Assembly (NCBI RefSeq): GCF_011745365.1
Contig: NW_024468911.1
Coordinates: 5,140,759-5,204,758, forward strand
Origin: Cryphonectria parasitica EP155
Lineage: Eukaryota; Ascomycota; Sordariomycetes; Diaporthales; Cryphonectriaceae
Direction: 5' to 3'
DNA: 64,000 bases
This document shows, in pieces, positions 10,722 to 23,069 of the stretch. The notes under the pieces were generated by a model that made no database searches, was not told the origin of the DNA, and saw only the letters and a program-made list of their open reading frames with translations. Position numbers and translations under genes: made by a program. Position 1 is the stretch's first letter, and every line of letters begins with the position of its first letter.

Positions 10722-11636
10722 TCAGTAATGCATCCGATCAGGTTCAAAGCCTGACTCATGGCCGATCTTCAAAGCCTCTTTCATTCCATGAAGAATTCCG
10801 TAATGCTTGCCCTCCTGTTTAACAGGCTCTCTCTTCAAAGTCTTCCGCTTCTTCGCCTCCTTCGTATCCTCCTTCAGCCCGGATTCTTCAGTGTCTTGCC
10901 AGACCCTTGCAACCCATAACGCAACCATCAGGTCTAAGTGTGGCTTGTCCATAGACACAACAATATCCAGCCTCTCCTCGGCGAGGGTTTTATCTGCACT
11001 GGGCGTCTCGATAGCGATAAGCTCCCCACCACCATCGTGCCACTCCAGTATTCCCTTCTTGAACCTGGCATGATAGAGCAGTCGCGGATGATTTGTCTCG
11101 TCGTCGGAGATGACATCGAAGGTGTTCTTCATGCCTGTGATCCCCATAGACGTTTCTTTGCGCAGCTGAACGCCGCTAAATTGATCATGTCGTTGGCCAC
11201 TGATGACAACCGCTCGTTCCTGCTTCCTGAGCGCCATCTCTGCCTCGCGAATGTGATATATACCATCGCTCATGTCGACCGTCTTCAGGGTACCATTTTC
11301 TTCAAGCTGGCGTGTGGCTGGCACTTCGAACAGGGATAAACATGGTGCCACAGCGTTGTTACCGAGTGGCTTCGACAGCTGATATAATGGTCTCGCCCCT
11401 GAGATAGGAGGTCGAATGGTGACTGTCTGCGGTGCCAGCACAAGACTACCAGGGGTGATGGAGAACGGAGGGGGTGGATGCGCATTCGATGCCAGGTCGA
11501 TACTATCTTCAAGCAGATCCTCATTCATGTGCTGTTTCTCTGGTGGGAAATCTGCAACGTCGCCCAGATTGCCTACACAGGCAGCATACGATGGTGGTGG
11601 CTCTGAAGACCCAGCATCACAATTATTGAAGGACAT
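10722..11636 (-). CDS. Conserved hypothetical protein, possible tubby/LURP-one-like fold
   Basis: 304-residue intronless frame beginning MSFNNCDAGSSEPPPSYAA. The N-terminal 60 residues are Pro/Ser-rich and disordered, with a PPSY element. The middle carries the pattern of fungal tubby/LURP-like hypothetical proteins (RPLYQLSKPL, then GILEWHDGGGELIAIET, then LDLMVALWVARVWQD). A Lys-rich segment (TKEAKKRKTLKREPVK) near the C-terminus could be a nuclear localisation signal. Upstream in-frame ATGs to 11807 add a hydrophobic stretch unlike family members and are treated as 5' UTR. The fold call is a guess from sequence texture; no enzymatic function is implied. Confidence 0.65.
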   Translation of the reverse strand: MSFNNCDAGSSEPPPSYAACVGNLGDVADFPPEKQHMNEDLLEDSIDLASNAHPPPPFSITPGSLVLAPQTVTIRPPISGARPLYQLSKPLGNNAVAPCLSLFEVPATRQLEENGTLKTVDMSDGIYHIREAEMALRKQERAVVISGQRHDQFSGVQLRKETSMGITGMKNTFDVISDDETNHPRLLYHARFKKGILEWHDGGGELIAIETPSADKTLAEERLDIVVSMDKPHLDLMVALWVARVWQDTEESGLKEDTKEAKKRKTLKREPVKQEGKHYGILHGMKEALKIGHESGFEPDRMHY

Positions 11637-12384
11637 CTTAAGAGTTTGATAAGTGAATATCGGGATAGTGTGAAGGAAAAAAGGATGAAAATTCCAAGGA
11701 ATAGAAATGTTGGTTTGACTGGGAGATGTACCCAGGCAGCCGACAGTCGAAAACGTCAATGGCAGCATATTATAACATAAAAAAACATGGACTTGACGAG
11801 CTGCCAACGACGTGAGGATGCTATTTTGCGAGGACCCAGCTGTCAGCTCTGCGCCTCAGTCACACATATTGGTAGGTCGGACTCCAGGTAGGCCGTCATT
11901 CGCCAGAAAGCACGAAGGATCCGACGAGATAGCGGCTCAGCCCGACTGCTGTACCTAAACACAACAAGGCACCGTCAGCATGACGAACACAGCCGCCCAG
12001 CAATAATCTGACGGAGATCAGCGTGGTGAAGCACGAAAATACCTCGCGCTCCGGGTATTCCCGTTCGGGCAACCAGCATAGTTGGCTGCTCTCCTTTAAC
12101 ACATGAATGAGGACTGTGTTGAGCAGGTGACCCAAGACAATTGATTCGACAACTAGGCAGACACCAAAGCAAATCTTTGAATGTCGTTCGTGTATTAGCA
12201 AGCACAATAAAGACGCATGTAGCATTGCACAAGATCTTATGTCTGGCCAAAGTTGAGTTATTATATGTACAAGCGCACCCTTTACTGCCGTGCTAGACTG
12301 CTACGTAAGTATTTAGGAACCTATAGAAGTTGTGACATGAATTGTAGTTAGGTGCATATGAGAGACTCGAAAGAGCTCTTGATC
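11637..12384. other. Intergenic, no gene recognised
   Basis: The region holds overlapping minus frames of 90-110 codons (11896-12250) without domain signatures, splice partners or a convincing initiation context. It probably contains the promoter of the LURP-like gene and the 3' flank of the sedolisin gene. Confidence 0.4.
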
Positions 12385-14866
12385 CTAAACGCTCAACAAC
12401 AGCTCAAGAAGCTTTGGGAAGTTTGGAGTGCTGTGGCCACGTCAGTAATTATTCGATCATCATGGGACCACCATGAGACTTACCCAAGTCCGCTGACAGG
12501 ATCCCAACCTGTAGATGCAAGAAAGCCAGTTGAATCACAGTTAGGATTGCTACCCGTAGTGACATCGTAGAAGACCTCAGGATGGGAGTACTATTGGCAA
12601 TGTCAGCATTTGTACAACAGAACACTCGACGAAAACATGACGTGTTTTGTTGTTGCATAGCAGGGGGGGTTTTTTTTTAATTTTTTTTATTTTCCAAAAA
12701 AACAAAAAAAAACAAAGATAAACCAAGAAGAAAAGATGGATTGTTTACCAGAATCTCATTGACGAATCCGATCGTGGTCTTGTTCGCTGCCAGGCGGTGC
12801 TCGTTCACCAAGGTGAGGATCGATCCCCAGACCGGAGAGGACAGGCTGGTACCGGAGACCGTGTACCAGTTTCCCTGCGTAAAGGTGACATAGTCAGATC
12901 CTATAGCACTGACGTCTGGATACCCTCTGCCGCCGATGTGATAAACACCATCGCCCACGTCACTGAAATTGGTGCCCGCCTCCGCGTAACCAGTGAAGTT
13001 CAGCGAGACCTCGTCGAAATAGGTCGAAATAGCGCTCGTTTGCCACGACGGGGCCTCAAAGTAGTTGGAGAAACCACCGCCGGAAGGAAATGAAGTAGTG
13101 GAGACTTCGATGGGCTTGGCGCTCGTGTCGTTGTTTGGGAACTCGAACTGCGTGCTCCCCACAGCGAGAACATAGGGACATGTTGCATCCGCGTCTGGGT
13201 AGAAAACTGTGCTATCCGGCCCTGCACAGCCAGAAGCGTACCCAAAATCTCCTGGGTAGGAGCCCACACCGTAGTCTCCAGAGGACATAACGACGGTGGT
13301 GCCTTGCAGACCAAGCTTCATGATCTCATTGCACTGCCGCTCCAGGTAAGACGCTGGCAAGTCGCCCTCACCTCCTCCATAGGAGATGGAAATAACATTT
13401 GTCGGCTCGTACACTCCGCATTGCAGCTGACCTTTGTACCCGCCAGGGTTGGGATCGGGATACACAGGGTCCAAGCAGTCAGCCTCAGTGCAATCGCCCG
13501 TCTCGCCGTAGGCGCTGTAGGTGCAATAGCTCCCGTCGAGAGCATCGAAGAAGGTGTTGTAAAAGCCGAAGTATGGGGTGGTGAGGGTAGTCTGGTTGAC
13601 CTCGTAGTATTGATCGTCCGTCTGGTACAACACAGTGCCCTGCGGCCAGATCAACGGCCACGATGCCTGGAAGTCCAGGTCGGACTCCACGCCGGTCTCT
13701 TCCTCTGGAAGACCCGCGGCCTCGGCAGAGCCCACAGCCCCATCGATCAGTTCCTCCTTGGGGTAGGTGCCGTTTGGAATGTACGGGTGGAGAGTGCTGA
13801 AAAAGACGTCCAAGTCATATTTGCCATAATGGTCATCGAGTGACTCGAAAATGCCCAGCTCGTTTCCAGGGGCTGCAAGCGTGTTGTTAGGGATGCTGTA
13901 TTGTGCCCTGATGCAGTCGGTCGTCACAAGGGTGTCACAGTTCTCGGGGGTCAGATCACCGATGGTGAAGTTGGGAATCAGCTTCGTAGGTTTTTCGTCA
14001 ACCTTGAAGACGGTGGACTTGTGACTACGCTTCACAGGGGTCTGCTCGAGTTGCCGCTTGTGCTTCGCCTTCTTCAGCTCACGGGGATCAGGCCGCATCT
14101 TGATGCCGGGTGTGACATAGTCGACGTGCTCCTGTACGTCTTTGGGCAGGTGATACTCATCCACGGCAACGGTCTTAGTCCCTGTGGTGACGTCGGTGAA
14201 GACGTAAAAGTCCGCAAAGAGGATATCTTCGACTTCGTGGGTTTGCGCATCAAACTGGATCCACTGCTTATTGGCCGAGAGAGACAGTCTGTCCGCCGAG
14301 ATGCCACTCGCGGTGAGCCAGTCCATGACCTTGACAGAATTCATTTTAGCGAGAGGAACAGGGTTTTTTCTTTTAATAATAAAAATCAAAGACGAAAGAC
14401 TCAATAGGGGGGGTCAGATGCCACTTACTGCAGCGACGCTTGTCTCAGATGGCGCAAACAGATCAATCACCTCGTCTGCAGACAAGTGTTTGCCAAAGCG
14501 TGGCGATGCCGGGTTCGATCTAACAAGTACGTAAATCAGTATCCAGCCGAATATAAACACCGCTTGACTATGCGTTTGAAGGGTGACCTACTGCTCACGA
14601 AGCATCAGGGCGCCATGGTCAAGGTTCCTCTGCTTCAGCCCAACACGCACGGGTAGCAGGGCATCCCGTGATACCTTGGCCCCCCGCTTCCATTTGCGTC
14701 CCCATTGCGGCAATTGACGTTCATGCAAGGCGTGAGAAGCTGGAACGTCGCGCCTGGTGACCGCGTCATGTCGCCTGGGCACATCGTGCACGGAGCGAGA
14801 GAGCGGACTAGCGTGGACGATGGCGAGACCACCGGCGAGGATGGCGCTCAAGTTACGGAGCAACAT
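12385..14866 (-). CDS. Secreted sedolisin (S53 tripeptidyl-peptidase-type serine carboxyl protease)
   Basis: Five exons (14592-14866, 14429-14519, 12749-14329, 12484-12590, 12385-12430) encode 699 residues. The signal peptide is MLLRNLSAILAGGLAIVHA. The pro-kumamolisin propeptide includes SPRFGKHLSADEV. In the catalytic domain the Glu/Asp pair lies in GVESDLDFQASW, the oxyanion Asp in SSGDYGVG and the nucleophile Ser in SGTSLSSPVWG. The calcium-binding tail (DVTTGSNPNCDS and GWDPVSGLGTPNF) sits on the two small last exons, so the long frame alone would miss it. Intron 3 (158 bp) contains a long A/T homopolymer tract. These enzymes act in acidic extracellular peptide digestion. All family residues are present, so it should be active. 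Confidence 0.93.
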
Positions 14867-16931
14867 GACGTATTGTAGGGCAGTGGGTAACAACGATGCT
14901 CTATCTGTCCACAGCAAAGAGGGAGGAAGAAGAGAGAGAGACACTGGAAACCCCAAAGGACAGGCCCCCTCTTTTATCTAAGAATTGAAAGGTGGTGGTG
15001 GCCGTCGATGCTAACAATGCCTAGGGAAGAGGGAGGCGGGCGAAGGACCCAGATGCAGGACCCTGGTCTTCACTTATAACGGGGCAGCAAGATAAAGTTT
15101 ACACGAAATGAAGCCTCGATGTCTTGATGCCCCAAAGGAACACCCGATTTCGAGATTATGTTAATGCTTAGGGAAATTTGTTCTCTACAATAAATCAATT
15201 TGACCTGGCTACCAAGGCAACAGCTTTCCTGGTCTGGTCCGATCAACCGGTGATATGCACCGATGTATGACAATGAGGCGCCAGATAGCCTGCAGCGGTC
15301 GAACGGCCGTTTTGCCTCTGTTGGGTCGGTCGCCGCCAGCTATGACCCACAGACCCTGCTGCATCATTCTGCCTATCAATCGCCCATTGTGGCCTGCCTA
15401 ATTTGGCTTGAGTCCAACCGTTGATCTTCACAGGGATGACACAGAAGCTCGATAGCTCTACAAGGAGCTGCAAACTATAACTACTCCGGTACTAAGTAGG
15501 GTAGTATCGCCCCTGTCCAAGCCGGGGGGTCGGGCTATGAGAAAAATCCTAGAGCAACGTTGAATGTCAAGTGAAGCTACCATTCTGATTCAGAGTAGTT
15601 GGCAAGTTGATCAGCAGATCCAGCCCGCCAGTACGCAATTTCCGGCAATGCGAAGCCGAGGCCTGCAAAACAACGCACTCGAACCACAGCTCAGCTCTTC
15701 AGCTTGTGGCATTTGATGGAGCCAGTTCGCGATATGTCGACTCCTCTGTCCGCAGGATATGAATCTCATTAGTGGCTCAACAACAGGAGGGTGGATGCAT
15801 CTGATGCTTTTGCCGGTGAGCTAAGTCTGTTTGATGGACCACTCTTTTTTTTTCTCCTTCTTTTTTCTTGCTTTCTTGGCACGCAGCTTGTGCGGACTAT
15901 TTATTGCATACTGCACCCTTCCTTTTACCCTCTAGACTTGACTGAAAGAGCGTATAATCGCTGAATACGAGAGACTACAACGGGCCACGACAGACCACGG
16001 CCACCTCAAAAACCAAAGCCTAATGTTAGCATTTGTCTAGAGCAGCACGTTTGAATACATTGAAAATTTGCATCCCCAGAATAATACTTTGCCAAGTGCC
16101 CTTGAGAGCCCAACAACAGCTTTTGAACAGCTGGGCTTGACGAGTCCCTGGAGATCCAGCTGACCAGACATGCGGCGGTACGAAAGCACCAAATAGCCGT
16201 CAACACTACTACGCAATATTGAGTAGGAAGAATCGGGTGCATAGCCTAAACACGGCTGGGATAAGGAGAGGCTAATAAACTGGAAAAAGACATGGCATCT
16301 GATGGAAATTTTGAGGCGAGAGCTGAGTGCTATAAATAGTAAATAGGTTCGTATGATGGTTGGTTGCATCAACCACGGGGCTCCCAATGTTATCCTCGTA
16401 GGTCGCTGAGTGTTGCAATGAGGTTCTCAATTGTCCAGGCCTACTCCCAAACATCTCCTCGTTACTGTCTAGGACATCACGGTGTTCCTCCGGTGATTAT
16501 TCGTTATAAATTTAGCTAGAAATCATGCTCCATGCCGAGAATACTCAAAGGACGTGATGAAATGCCACGTGCTCAGAAGACGACGACTTTCCGCTTTCTA
16601 GCCTCGAGGCTATGACTGCTATGTTGACCCTGAGCTGTTTCTACTCGGTATGATCCAGAAACGTTTTCCCTTCCCATGTAGTTATTACGCGTGTTCCCCC
16701 CCTTTTCTATCAAATGCCGAGAAGATAGAAGTCGCACTTCATGATAAGACTAGGAGCTAATCATTATGAAGAAAAAAACAACCGGTTGCGATGCCACTAT
16801 AACGTATATTATCTTGTCATCCCATACCTGGTACTTGTTGTATGTACCTGCGGTGCACGGGTTCCAAGAGAGGTATAATGTGTGACAAGAATCGCAATGT
16901 AATTAAAAAAAAAAAAAAATGCTATCTGCTT
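14867..16931. other. 2-kb intergenic region, no gene recognised
   Basis: This lies between the sedolisin start and the 3' end of the CE5 gene. Short minus frames near 16000-16450 have no domain match I can recognise. A pyrimidine-rich run lies near 15840-15870 and an A-run at about 16904-16919. No tRNA-like cloverleaf was noticed. Confidence 0.4.
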
Positions 16932-17810
16932 CTACGATTTGGTGGTATTTGTGTAAGCATATTTCCCAATCTTCGCAAGTGTCCACTCGGCGGCGACAGT
17001 CGAGTAGTCAGCATCATAAGCCGTATGAAGAGCCAGGAAGTCGCCAACAGCAGGCGAGCAAACCGAGTCACCATAATTGCACCAGTCACCAATGATATCG
17101 CCGTAACGGGTGTCGAGGTTCTGGACCTGGTAGGGGAGGCGAGGATATTTCTAAGGGCGCCGCGTAAGTGAGTTAACTGGACAATCGTATACAAGACGGT
17201 GTCGGGCACAAAGACTTACACCAGTAGCGTTCCACGGGTGGTCACCAAAGTCATAGCTTTCATAAGGCACATGGCGGGGATTTCCAAAGAATATGTTGGC
17301 AATGACTGCATATAAAGCGATATTTAGTATTAAATACTCAGATTCACGCTCGAGAAAAACATTGGGCTCACTTTTCTTCCCAATTTCCTCTGAGATCAGA
17401 GGCTGTGTTGCATTACCAAGATACTCTTGCCCGCCCCCACCGGCGAGCGCATCGCCGACGATCAAGCAACCTTGGGAGTAAGATCCCAACACGATCTTGC
17501 TGTCGGGACAAGCTTCGGCGTACGCATTGACTTGGGCACCCGCAGCAGCACGGCCGACGAAGTAGCTGTCTGTTTCAGTCTCGTTGGTCGCAGGATAGAT
17601 GATATCCTCGTAATTTGTAGTAGTGGTCATGTTCGCTGCGACTGACTCAAACACATCGTAAGGGAATCCGGGATAGGCCGAAAGACTTCCCCGCGCGACC
17701 ATGAAGTGAACATCAACACATTCCGTGCTGTTTTCCAGAAGCGCTGAGACGATGGGCAGTTGCGCACATATGTGCACGCTGATGGCGACGAAAATAGCAT
17801 GGGATACCAT
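16932..17810 (-). CDS. Carbohydrate esterase family 5 (cutinase / acetylxylan esterase)
   Basis: Three exons (17372-17810, 17220-17305, 16932-17150) separated by 66- and 69-bp introns encode 247 residues. A signal peptide (MVSHAIFVAISVHICAQ..) precedes the mature enzyme, which has conserved Cys and VDVHFMVARGS. The cutinase nucleophile elbow reads GSYSQG. IFFGNPRHVPYESYDFGD is the family's middle block. The C-terminal catalytic Asp and His lie in YGDSVCSP and ALHTAYDAD. It would hydrolyse ester bonds in plant cutin or acetylated xylan outside the cell. The third exon is in another frame from the long open frame, but its motifs fix it. Potential N-glycosylation sites (NMT, NET, NAT) are present. 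Confidence 0.92.
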
Positions 17811-19649
17811 CGTGAATGGGCTTTCAGTGGGTAAGTGTGCTTAGAGGGCGTGTGCGCGCGTTTCTCGTGCTCTGCAAAGTAGGTCGGTGAAGAGATGATT
17901 GCACATTAATTTTTTATTTTTTTTGTGAGTTGGTCTTGTAGGCGGTATGTTTTACGTGATCAGTTTCCAACAATTTTCAGGGGAACGATGCCCCTTGAGT
18001 GACTTGATATCGAGTACCCCCGAGATCTCCGAGGTTGGGCCTAATTTCATGCACAATTACAACGATGTCATAGGGACATTGAAGCCAGCATACCAGAATA
18101 CGGGCCCCCCTTTTCACTGACTAATAAACCCGGACGCTCCAAGACTTTCCAGTACAGTGGCCAGCAACTCTGCATTTCCAGGGCAAGATGGCACAATTGA
18201 CTAGATTCAACGTCGAGAACTGAAGAGCATGCTCAGTTCTGACTTTTCAAAAGGATGGAATTCTAAATTTATACATTCCAAGCCCACTTAGCCGAGGCCT
18301 TTTTGTGTTCATAGCAGTAAAAGCGCCGGCTCTGAGCGGTGGTTACAGGCAGAATATTCATGCATATCCCCCCCCCCCCCACTATCTCCCTCTCATCATT
18401 TCGTGAGTGAGTGTGTGAGAAAGAGAGTGAGAGAGAGTGTGAGTGTGAGTGGGAGTGAGTGAGTGATGGCTGGCAATTACTTAGATAGTGAACAAGTAGT
18501 ACATAAATGGTATTTTGGGATCTCTTCCGGCATGAGGAGAAGGTGTAACATAACCGAGGTATCGCGAGACACCGATGGCATACAAACATTCTAATAGGGT
18601 ATGGGAGGCTTTCAGCTGCGTTACAAGACTGACGTATGACCGTTGAGTCGAGTCTTGACTCTCCTAAGGATGCATACCCCCTTCACTACATATAGATCGC
18701 TCTTTACCGTAGCGTAACGCCCTTCCATATGTTGTTTAGAGTCGGCTATTGGTATAATTATTTTGTCCCTTTTCAGGTTTTGTAGGAATACGATCAATGC
18801 CTCTTCCACAGTTACTGGTCATCAGGTCATAAATTTGAAAGTCACCTATTGCTTTCTGGCTTATTGTCGCAGAAGCGATCCCCAGTGCGTTGCATTAGCC
18901 ATACCTCTTATGTTATCAGACTTATGTATTCGAATGTTCTGTGAATGAGCTTTGGACGATGCCAGCGAGCCCATCAGAACATCTGTTTTATACCACTGCT
19001 GTGAACAGGTCAGAGAGCTTTTTTCTTGACTGTGTTCTCCTCTCCAGGCACAGATGAATTTCTTTGAAGAACCCAGCGCTAAGAAAATGCTCGCCAATCC
19101 ATTTGGACCTGTATAGCATCAATCGTACCTAGCAAGGCAATTTCTTGCTTAGATTCTCGACTCAAAATTCAAAAGAGGCTATTGCATCTGTAGCCGGGCT
19201 TAGGATTCGCTTGGTCAAAACATTCTCGCAAGGAAATTAATCGTCTGTGTGCCGTGATGAAGGAAAAGTACTTGTGGGGAAGTGGCTGATTTGACGAGGT
19301 ACCCATTGTAGCCAGAATACTGTCTGAAGCAACTTTGAGAGGATACGCTAGCTGGACACAATTAGAGTAATTGGTAGAGAAAATATATATTTTCACGGGC
19401 AGATCAATGTGACATTCTCAGAAGCAGATGGATGAGGCCCTCATTGTCAGTCTTGCAAATGCTATCTAGTTCTAGTGGTGCTAGAGGCGTTTGAGATCAG
19501 CTCTCGGACGCCTTTTCAGCTGTGCCAAGTTTCCTTCAAGTATTACAACCAGGGCAGGCGGATATGCTGTAATTTTTATACATTTTGCAAGAAGTCCCAT
19601 CTGACAGACAAGTTTGCACCAGTGGCATGGAGTTGGTAGGAGGAAAGTC
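17811..19649. other. Intergenic with low-complexity DNA; possible upstream part of HET relic
   Basis: No intact gene. It holds the CE5 promoter, a C-run and a GT/GA microsatellite (see repeat entry), and AT-rich sequence to 19600. Fragmentary frames on both strands near 18860-19400 might be older gene debris but match nothing recognisable. Confidence 0.4.
18368..18466. repeat. C homopolymer followed by GT/GA-rich microsatellite
   Basis: About 13 consecutive C residues near 18368-18380. From about 18402 an imperfect GAGT/GTGT/GAGA array continues to 18466, giving a strong purine/pyrimidine strand bias. Confidence 0.85.
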
Positions 19650-20760
19650 ATGTTTACTTGCTGTTGTGCAGACCCTGGTTTGATAATGTCTGGACCCTTC
19701 AAGAGAATTTCCTCGCCACAAAAGCACTCGTCTGTTGTACGACCTGCAGAGTGCCGTGGACGACTTTACACCACGCCTCTGCACTGTATCTATTCGGAGC
19801 CCAGAGAAATGCATTAATTTGGGCATCACTTATGAGATGGGCTCATCCAGATGGAGTTGTTTCTTTTCTTTTCCCAAGCTGGTGCTAGCGCTTTGCGTCT
19901 CTACGAAGTCAAGCAGAATCTCGGTGGTGCCCAGTGCAGCGATCCGAGAGACCGGATATATAGGGTGCTGGGCTTGATGGCTCCGGAGGTGCGACAGACC
20001 ATCTCTGTTGATTATAACGTGTTAATCAAAGGAATGGGCTAGACACTAGGCTAGAGAATCACTAGCCGAGCTGTGGTTTGTTTGTCGAGAATTCCTTAAC
20101 TTTCCAACCAATTCCAAGTTAGTTCGCATGCTCGAGGCTCTCTGCCTTGTTCGGAATTCCTCGAGACGAGAGCAATGTGCTGGGGGTAGCCGGTGTGTAC
20201 GTCTCCTCCGTTGAGCTTATCTACCAATTCACGGCAACGGCAAAGGATTTTCCTCCAATTAGTATCCCACAAACTCTATCACATCTTCCAAAGCCTACAA
20301 TTTTAAAAGATCCGCGCTAGAGCTAGCGCTCTCAGTCTTAGAACACTTTCTAGAGCTATCAGCTGATGGCTATGCTCGAAGTTTGAGCCAAATATGTTGT
20401 CTTTGCCACGCTGAGAGAATGCAGCGAGATTTGTCGCAGGAATACTGCTGAAGAATGATGGACCCTCTGGGAATGAGGATGACGAGATTTTCGAGAAGAT
20501 CTTGATCCCGATTCGAGCAATTTGTGCGGGCAAAGCCGTTCTCATTGGCACAGATGGCATTGTCGGGCTGGCTGCAAGATTAGCACGGCAAGGTGATATG
20601 ATGTGTTCTCTATTCGACTCTGGAAGTCTCATATTGCTCGGGCCGTGGCCAATGGACGGTATCTTGTTGTCTGGGTTGCTTTGTTCCTGATGTGGCTGAT
20701 GGGGAAGCTGTCCTGCATCTGCTGCCACCAAACTTGGAAGGAGTGGCATTTTCGCGACAT
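19650..20760 (+). pseudogene. Decayed HET (heterokaryon incompatibility) domain gene
   Basis: Plus-strand fragments in shifting frames match the order of a HET-domain protein. PWFDNVWTLQENFLATKALV corresponds to the W(T/V)xQE block and is followed by VPWTTLHHASALYLFG. Downstream is CSDPRDRIYRVLGLM, the diagnostic DPRDxIYGLLGL block. Near 20500 come LARQGDMMCSLF and CFVPDVADGEAV, the C-terminal 'RPGD..C.L..YVHG.MDGEA' block. Stops and frameshifts separate every block, and the N-terminal (GP)Y(V)ALSY-type region is not recognisable. HET proteins trigger vegetative incompatibility cell death; this copy cannot make a full protein. Confidence 0.75.
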
Positions 20761-21209
20761 TGCGACTGGAAAGATCTCGGCTGAAATAAGCGCTTTGCCT
20801 CCCTAGTATCGACTCCTGTTATTGATACTAAATGCGATAAACAGCAAATCTATTGCGCCGGAGGTATTCTCTAACGGGGGAGTGAACGTTCGGGATTTTG
20901 AACTGATTTAAATAAGCCTCTCTATCGTGCTGTTCGCTAACAAACGTCAGCATATCTATCTTACTTTGAAAATCACCAACTCTTCGCTTTGAAGTTGAGA
21001 GGCAGGCGTAGGCGACCGGCTGAGTGAGATTACGCCTGGCAGTCTCCTTTCGTCACAAAGTTATAAGTGCGTATAATTAAACAAGTTCCGTATCTTGCTA
21101 GTTCATTTTCTTTTTAGATTCCCGGATTGATGACAGAAAGTCTAGCATGCTCGCTCGTTGATGGCACGATCAATTAATTGATGCCGAAAAGTGCTTCGCA
21201 CCTTTGCTT
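20761..21209. other. AT-rich flank between HET relic and transposon
   Basis: About 450 bp without any recognisable coding signal, ending at the TA target duplicate (21210-21211) of the second pogo copy. Confidence 0.4.
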
Positions 21210-21211
21210 TA

Positions 21212-23067
21212 AGTCAAAGGGGGGGGTTTTGGGCCGGGGTAGTTTTGGGCCACCCTGGCCACCCTCACCGCCTCTTCAACCCCCTTTAGTTTGATAGCTA
21301 TTACTCAACCAATTTTGATCCAAACAACTTCATCTTTCCAGCAAACCTTTATCTGACTGTTATAAAGCCCTATTCCGAGTTTGAGCTAGCCCAGGCTGTT
21401 GAGGCTGTTAGAAAAGGCAAGTCTCAGCGGCAAGCCTCGAGGGAATGGGGTATTCCAAGGAGTATTCTTCAGGCTTGCCTAGAAGGAGGGGAATCGCATA
21501 AAACAGCCTACGAAAACCAGCAAAAGCTCTTTATTGATCAGGAAAGAAGACTAGCTGAATGGATCCTGATTCAAGAAAGCCTAGGCGTTCTACCAAGCCA
21601 TTCAGAACTCAAATACTTTGCTCAGCAGATCCTTGAGGTTCAGGGAGACTCTCAGGCTCTCGGGGTACAATGGATTTAGGCTTTTTTGAAGAGAAATCCA
21701 GAGATAAAGGTCAGAAAGACTTGCTGCATTGCTTCTGAACGAACGAATGGGGCTATAATAGAGGTAATACAGCTTTGATTTTGTCTTTTCAATCTTCCTT
21801 ATATCCAAGCTATTAAGCTAGCTAATAGATGGAATATGGATGAAGCTGGCTTGATGGAGGGCTAAGGAACAAATGGATTAGTTCTCGGAGGCTCTTCTTT
21901 GCGTTCAATTCAAAGGAAAGACTCTGAATCAAAAGCCTGAACTTCTTTCCTCGAGTATATCTCAGCTACAGATGCTTACCTCTTCCCTCTAGTGATTTTT
22001 AAGAGCTAAACAGTATAATAACAGTAATTTCCTCTTGATTTGGAGCTTTTTGATAATTAGAAGTTTATAGCTATGCAAAACAGATAGATAAATAATAAAA
22101 TGGCAGTTGAATAGCTGAAAGAGATCTTCATTTCTTATAGCTAGCCAGCAGACCTCTCAGAAGCCAGGCTGTTAGTCCTGAATGGCTATAGCAGCTATAA
22201 AATGGATAAGTTTATATAGCTTTGCTTCCAAAACAATATCCTGCTTATTTACTTGCTTTCTTATATCTCTTACATTCTTCAACCTCTCAATCTAGAAGTC
22301 TTTTCATTTCTCAAACAGGCATACAGAAAGAAAGTTAGCAATATGAGCTAATGAAGCGATTTAACTATTGCAGGCAAGCGTTTATTCCTCAGCAACTATC
22401 ATCTAGCTCAACTGAAAAGCCTTTCAAGCCAGAATATTAGATCTGAATAGAAAGCAACTAATCTGTAGCCTCTTAAACTCTTAAAAGCTCTCTTAAGCCC
22501 TTTTCTCCTCAAGAATAGTTAATCAAGCTATCAAACTCAATCCAATTCAGGCTCAGCATAATCAACAGCACCTCGTCTTTCCCCAAAAGCCTTCTCAAGC
22601 CAGCTAATCCTCTTTTCAACTTCTCGAAAGACTAAACAGCTATACTATCAGCTGCTAGAGAATCAGCAATAATTTCGAACGGAACCAGACCGCTGTATGC
22701 TATTCAAGAAGATAAAAAAGGCTTATAAGGAGAGGGATCTCGAGTTTGCTAAAGCATTGGAGGAAAATAAAGCATTGAAAAGGCAGATTGAGGCTCTGAG
22801 GCTTAGTAAAAGAAGAAAGATTGATATGGATCCGAATTCGAAGTTTGCAGGGATTAAGGATATACAGAGAGCTCAAAATGCGGCTAATCGCTACGAGGAT
22901 AGTCTGAATGAAGAGAGCGATGTCGAATTACCTACTGATAAGGAGGATTGCATCGTGGTGGGTGAATAGAATAGATAAACAGTATATATATATATGGGTG
23001 TGTGTATTTGACGAGGGTGGCCAGGGTGGCCCAAAACTACCCCGGCCCAAAACCCCCCCCTTTGACT
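21212..23067 (+). mobile_element. Pogo/Fot1-type DNA transposon, copy 2 (inactive)
   Basis: 1856-bp element almost collinear with 6459-8315, with the same long terminal inverted repeats (left end AGTCAAAGGGGGGG, mirrored at 23067) and TA duplicates at 21210-21211 and 23068-23069. The transposase start is ATA where copy 1 has ATG, and the catalytic region is full of stops. A 90-codon C-terminal segment (22697-22969) with a coiled Lys/Glu-rich start (KKAYKERDLEFAKALEENKA) remains open. Differences from copy 1 are mostly C/T and G/A transitions, as expected from RIP. Confidence 0.9.
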
Positions 23068-23069
23068 TA

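Noticed and set aside
13304..13843. 179-codon plus-strand open frame
   Set aside because: Antisense shadow of the sedolisin catalytic domain.
18402..18466. Repeated GAGT units considered as a CRISPR-like or structured array
   Set aside because: No constant repeat/spacer pattern; it is an imperfect dinucleotide/tetranucleotide microsatellite in a eukaryotic genome.
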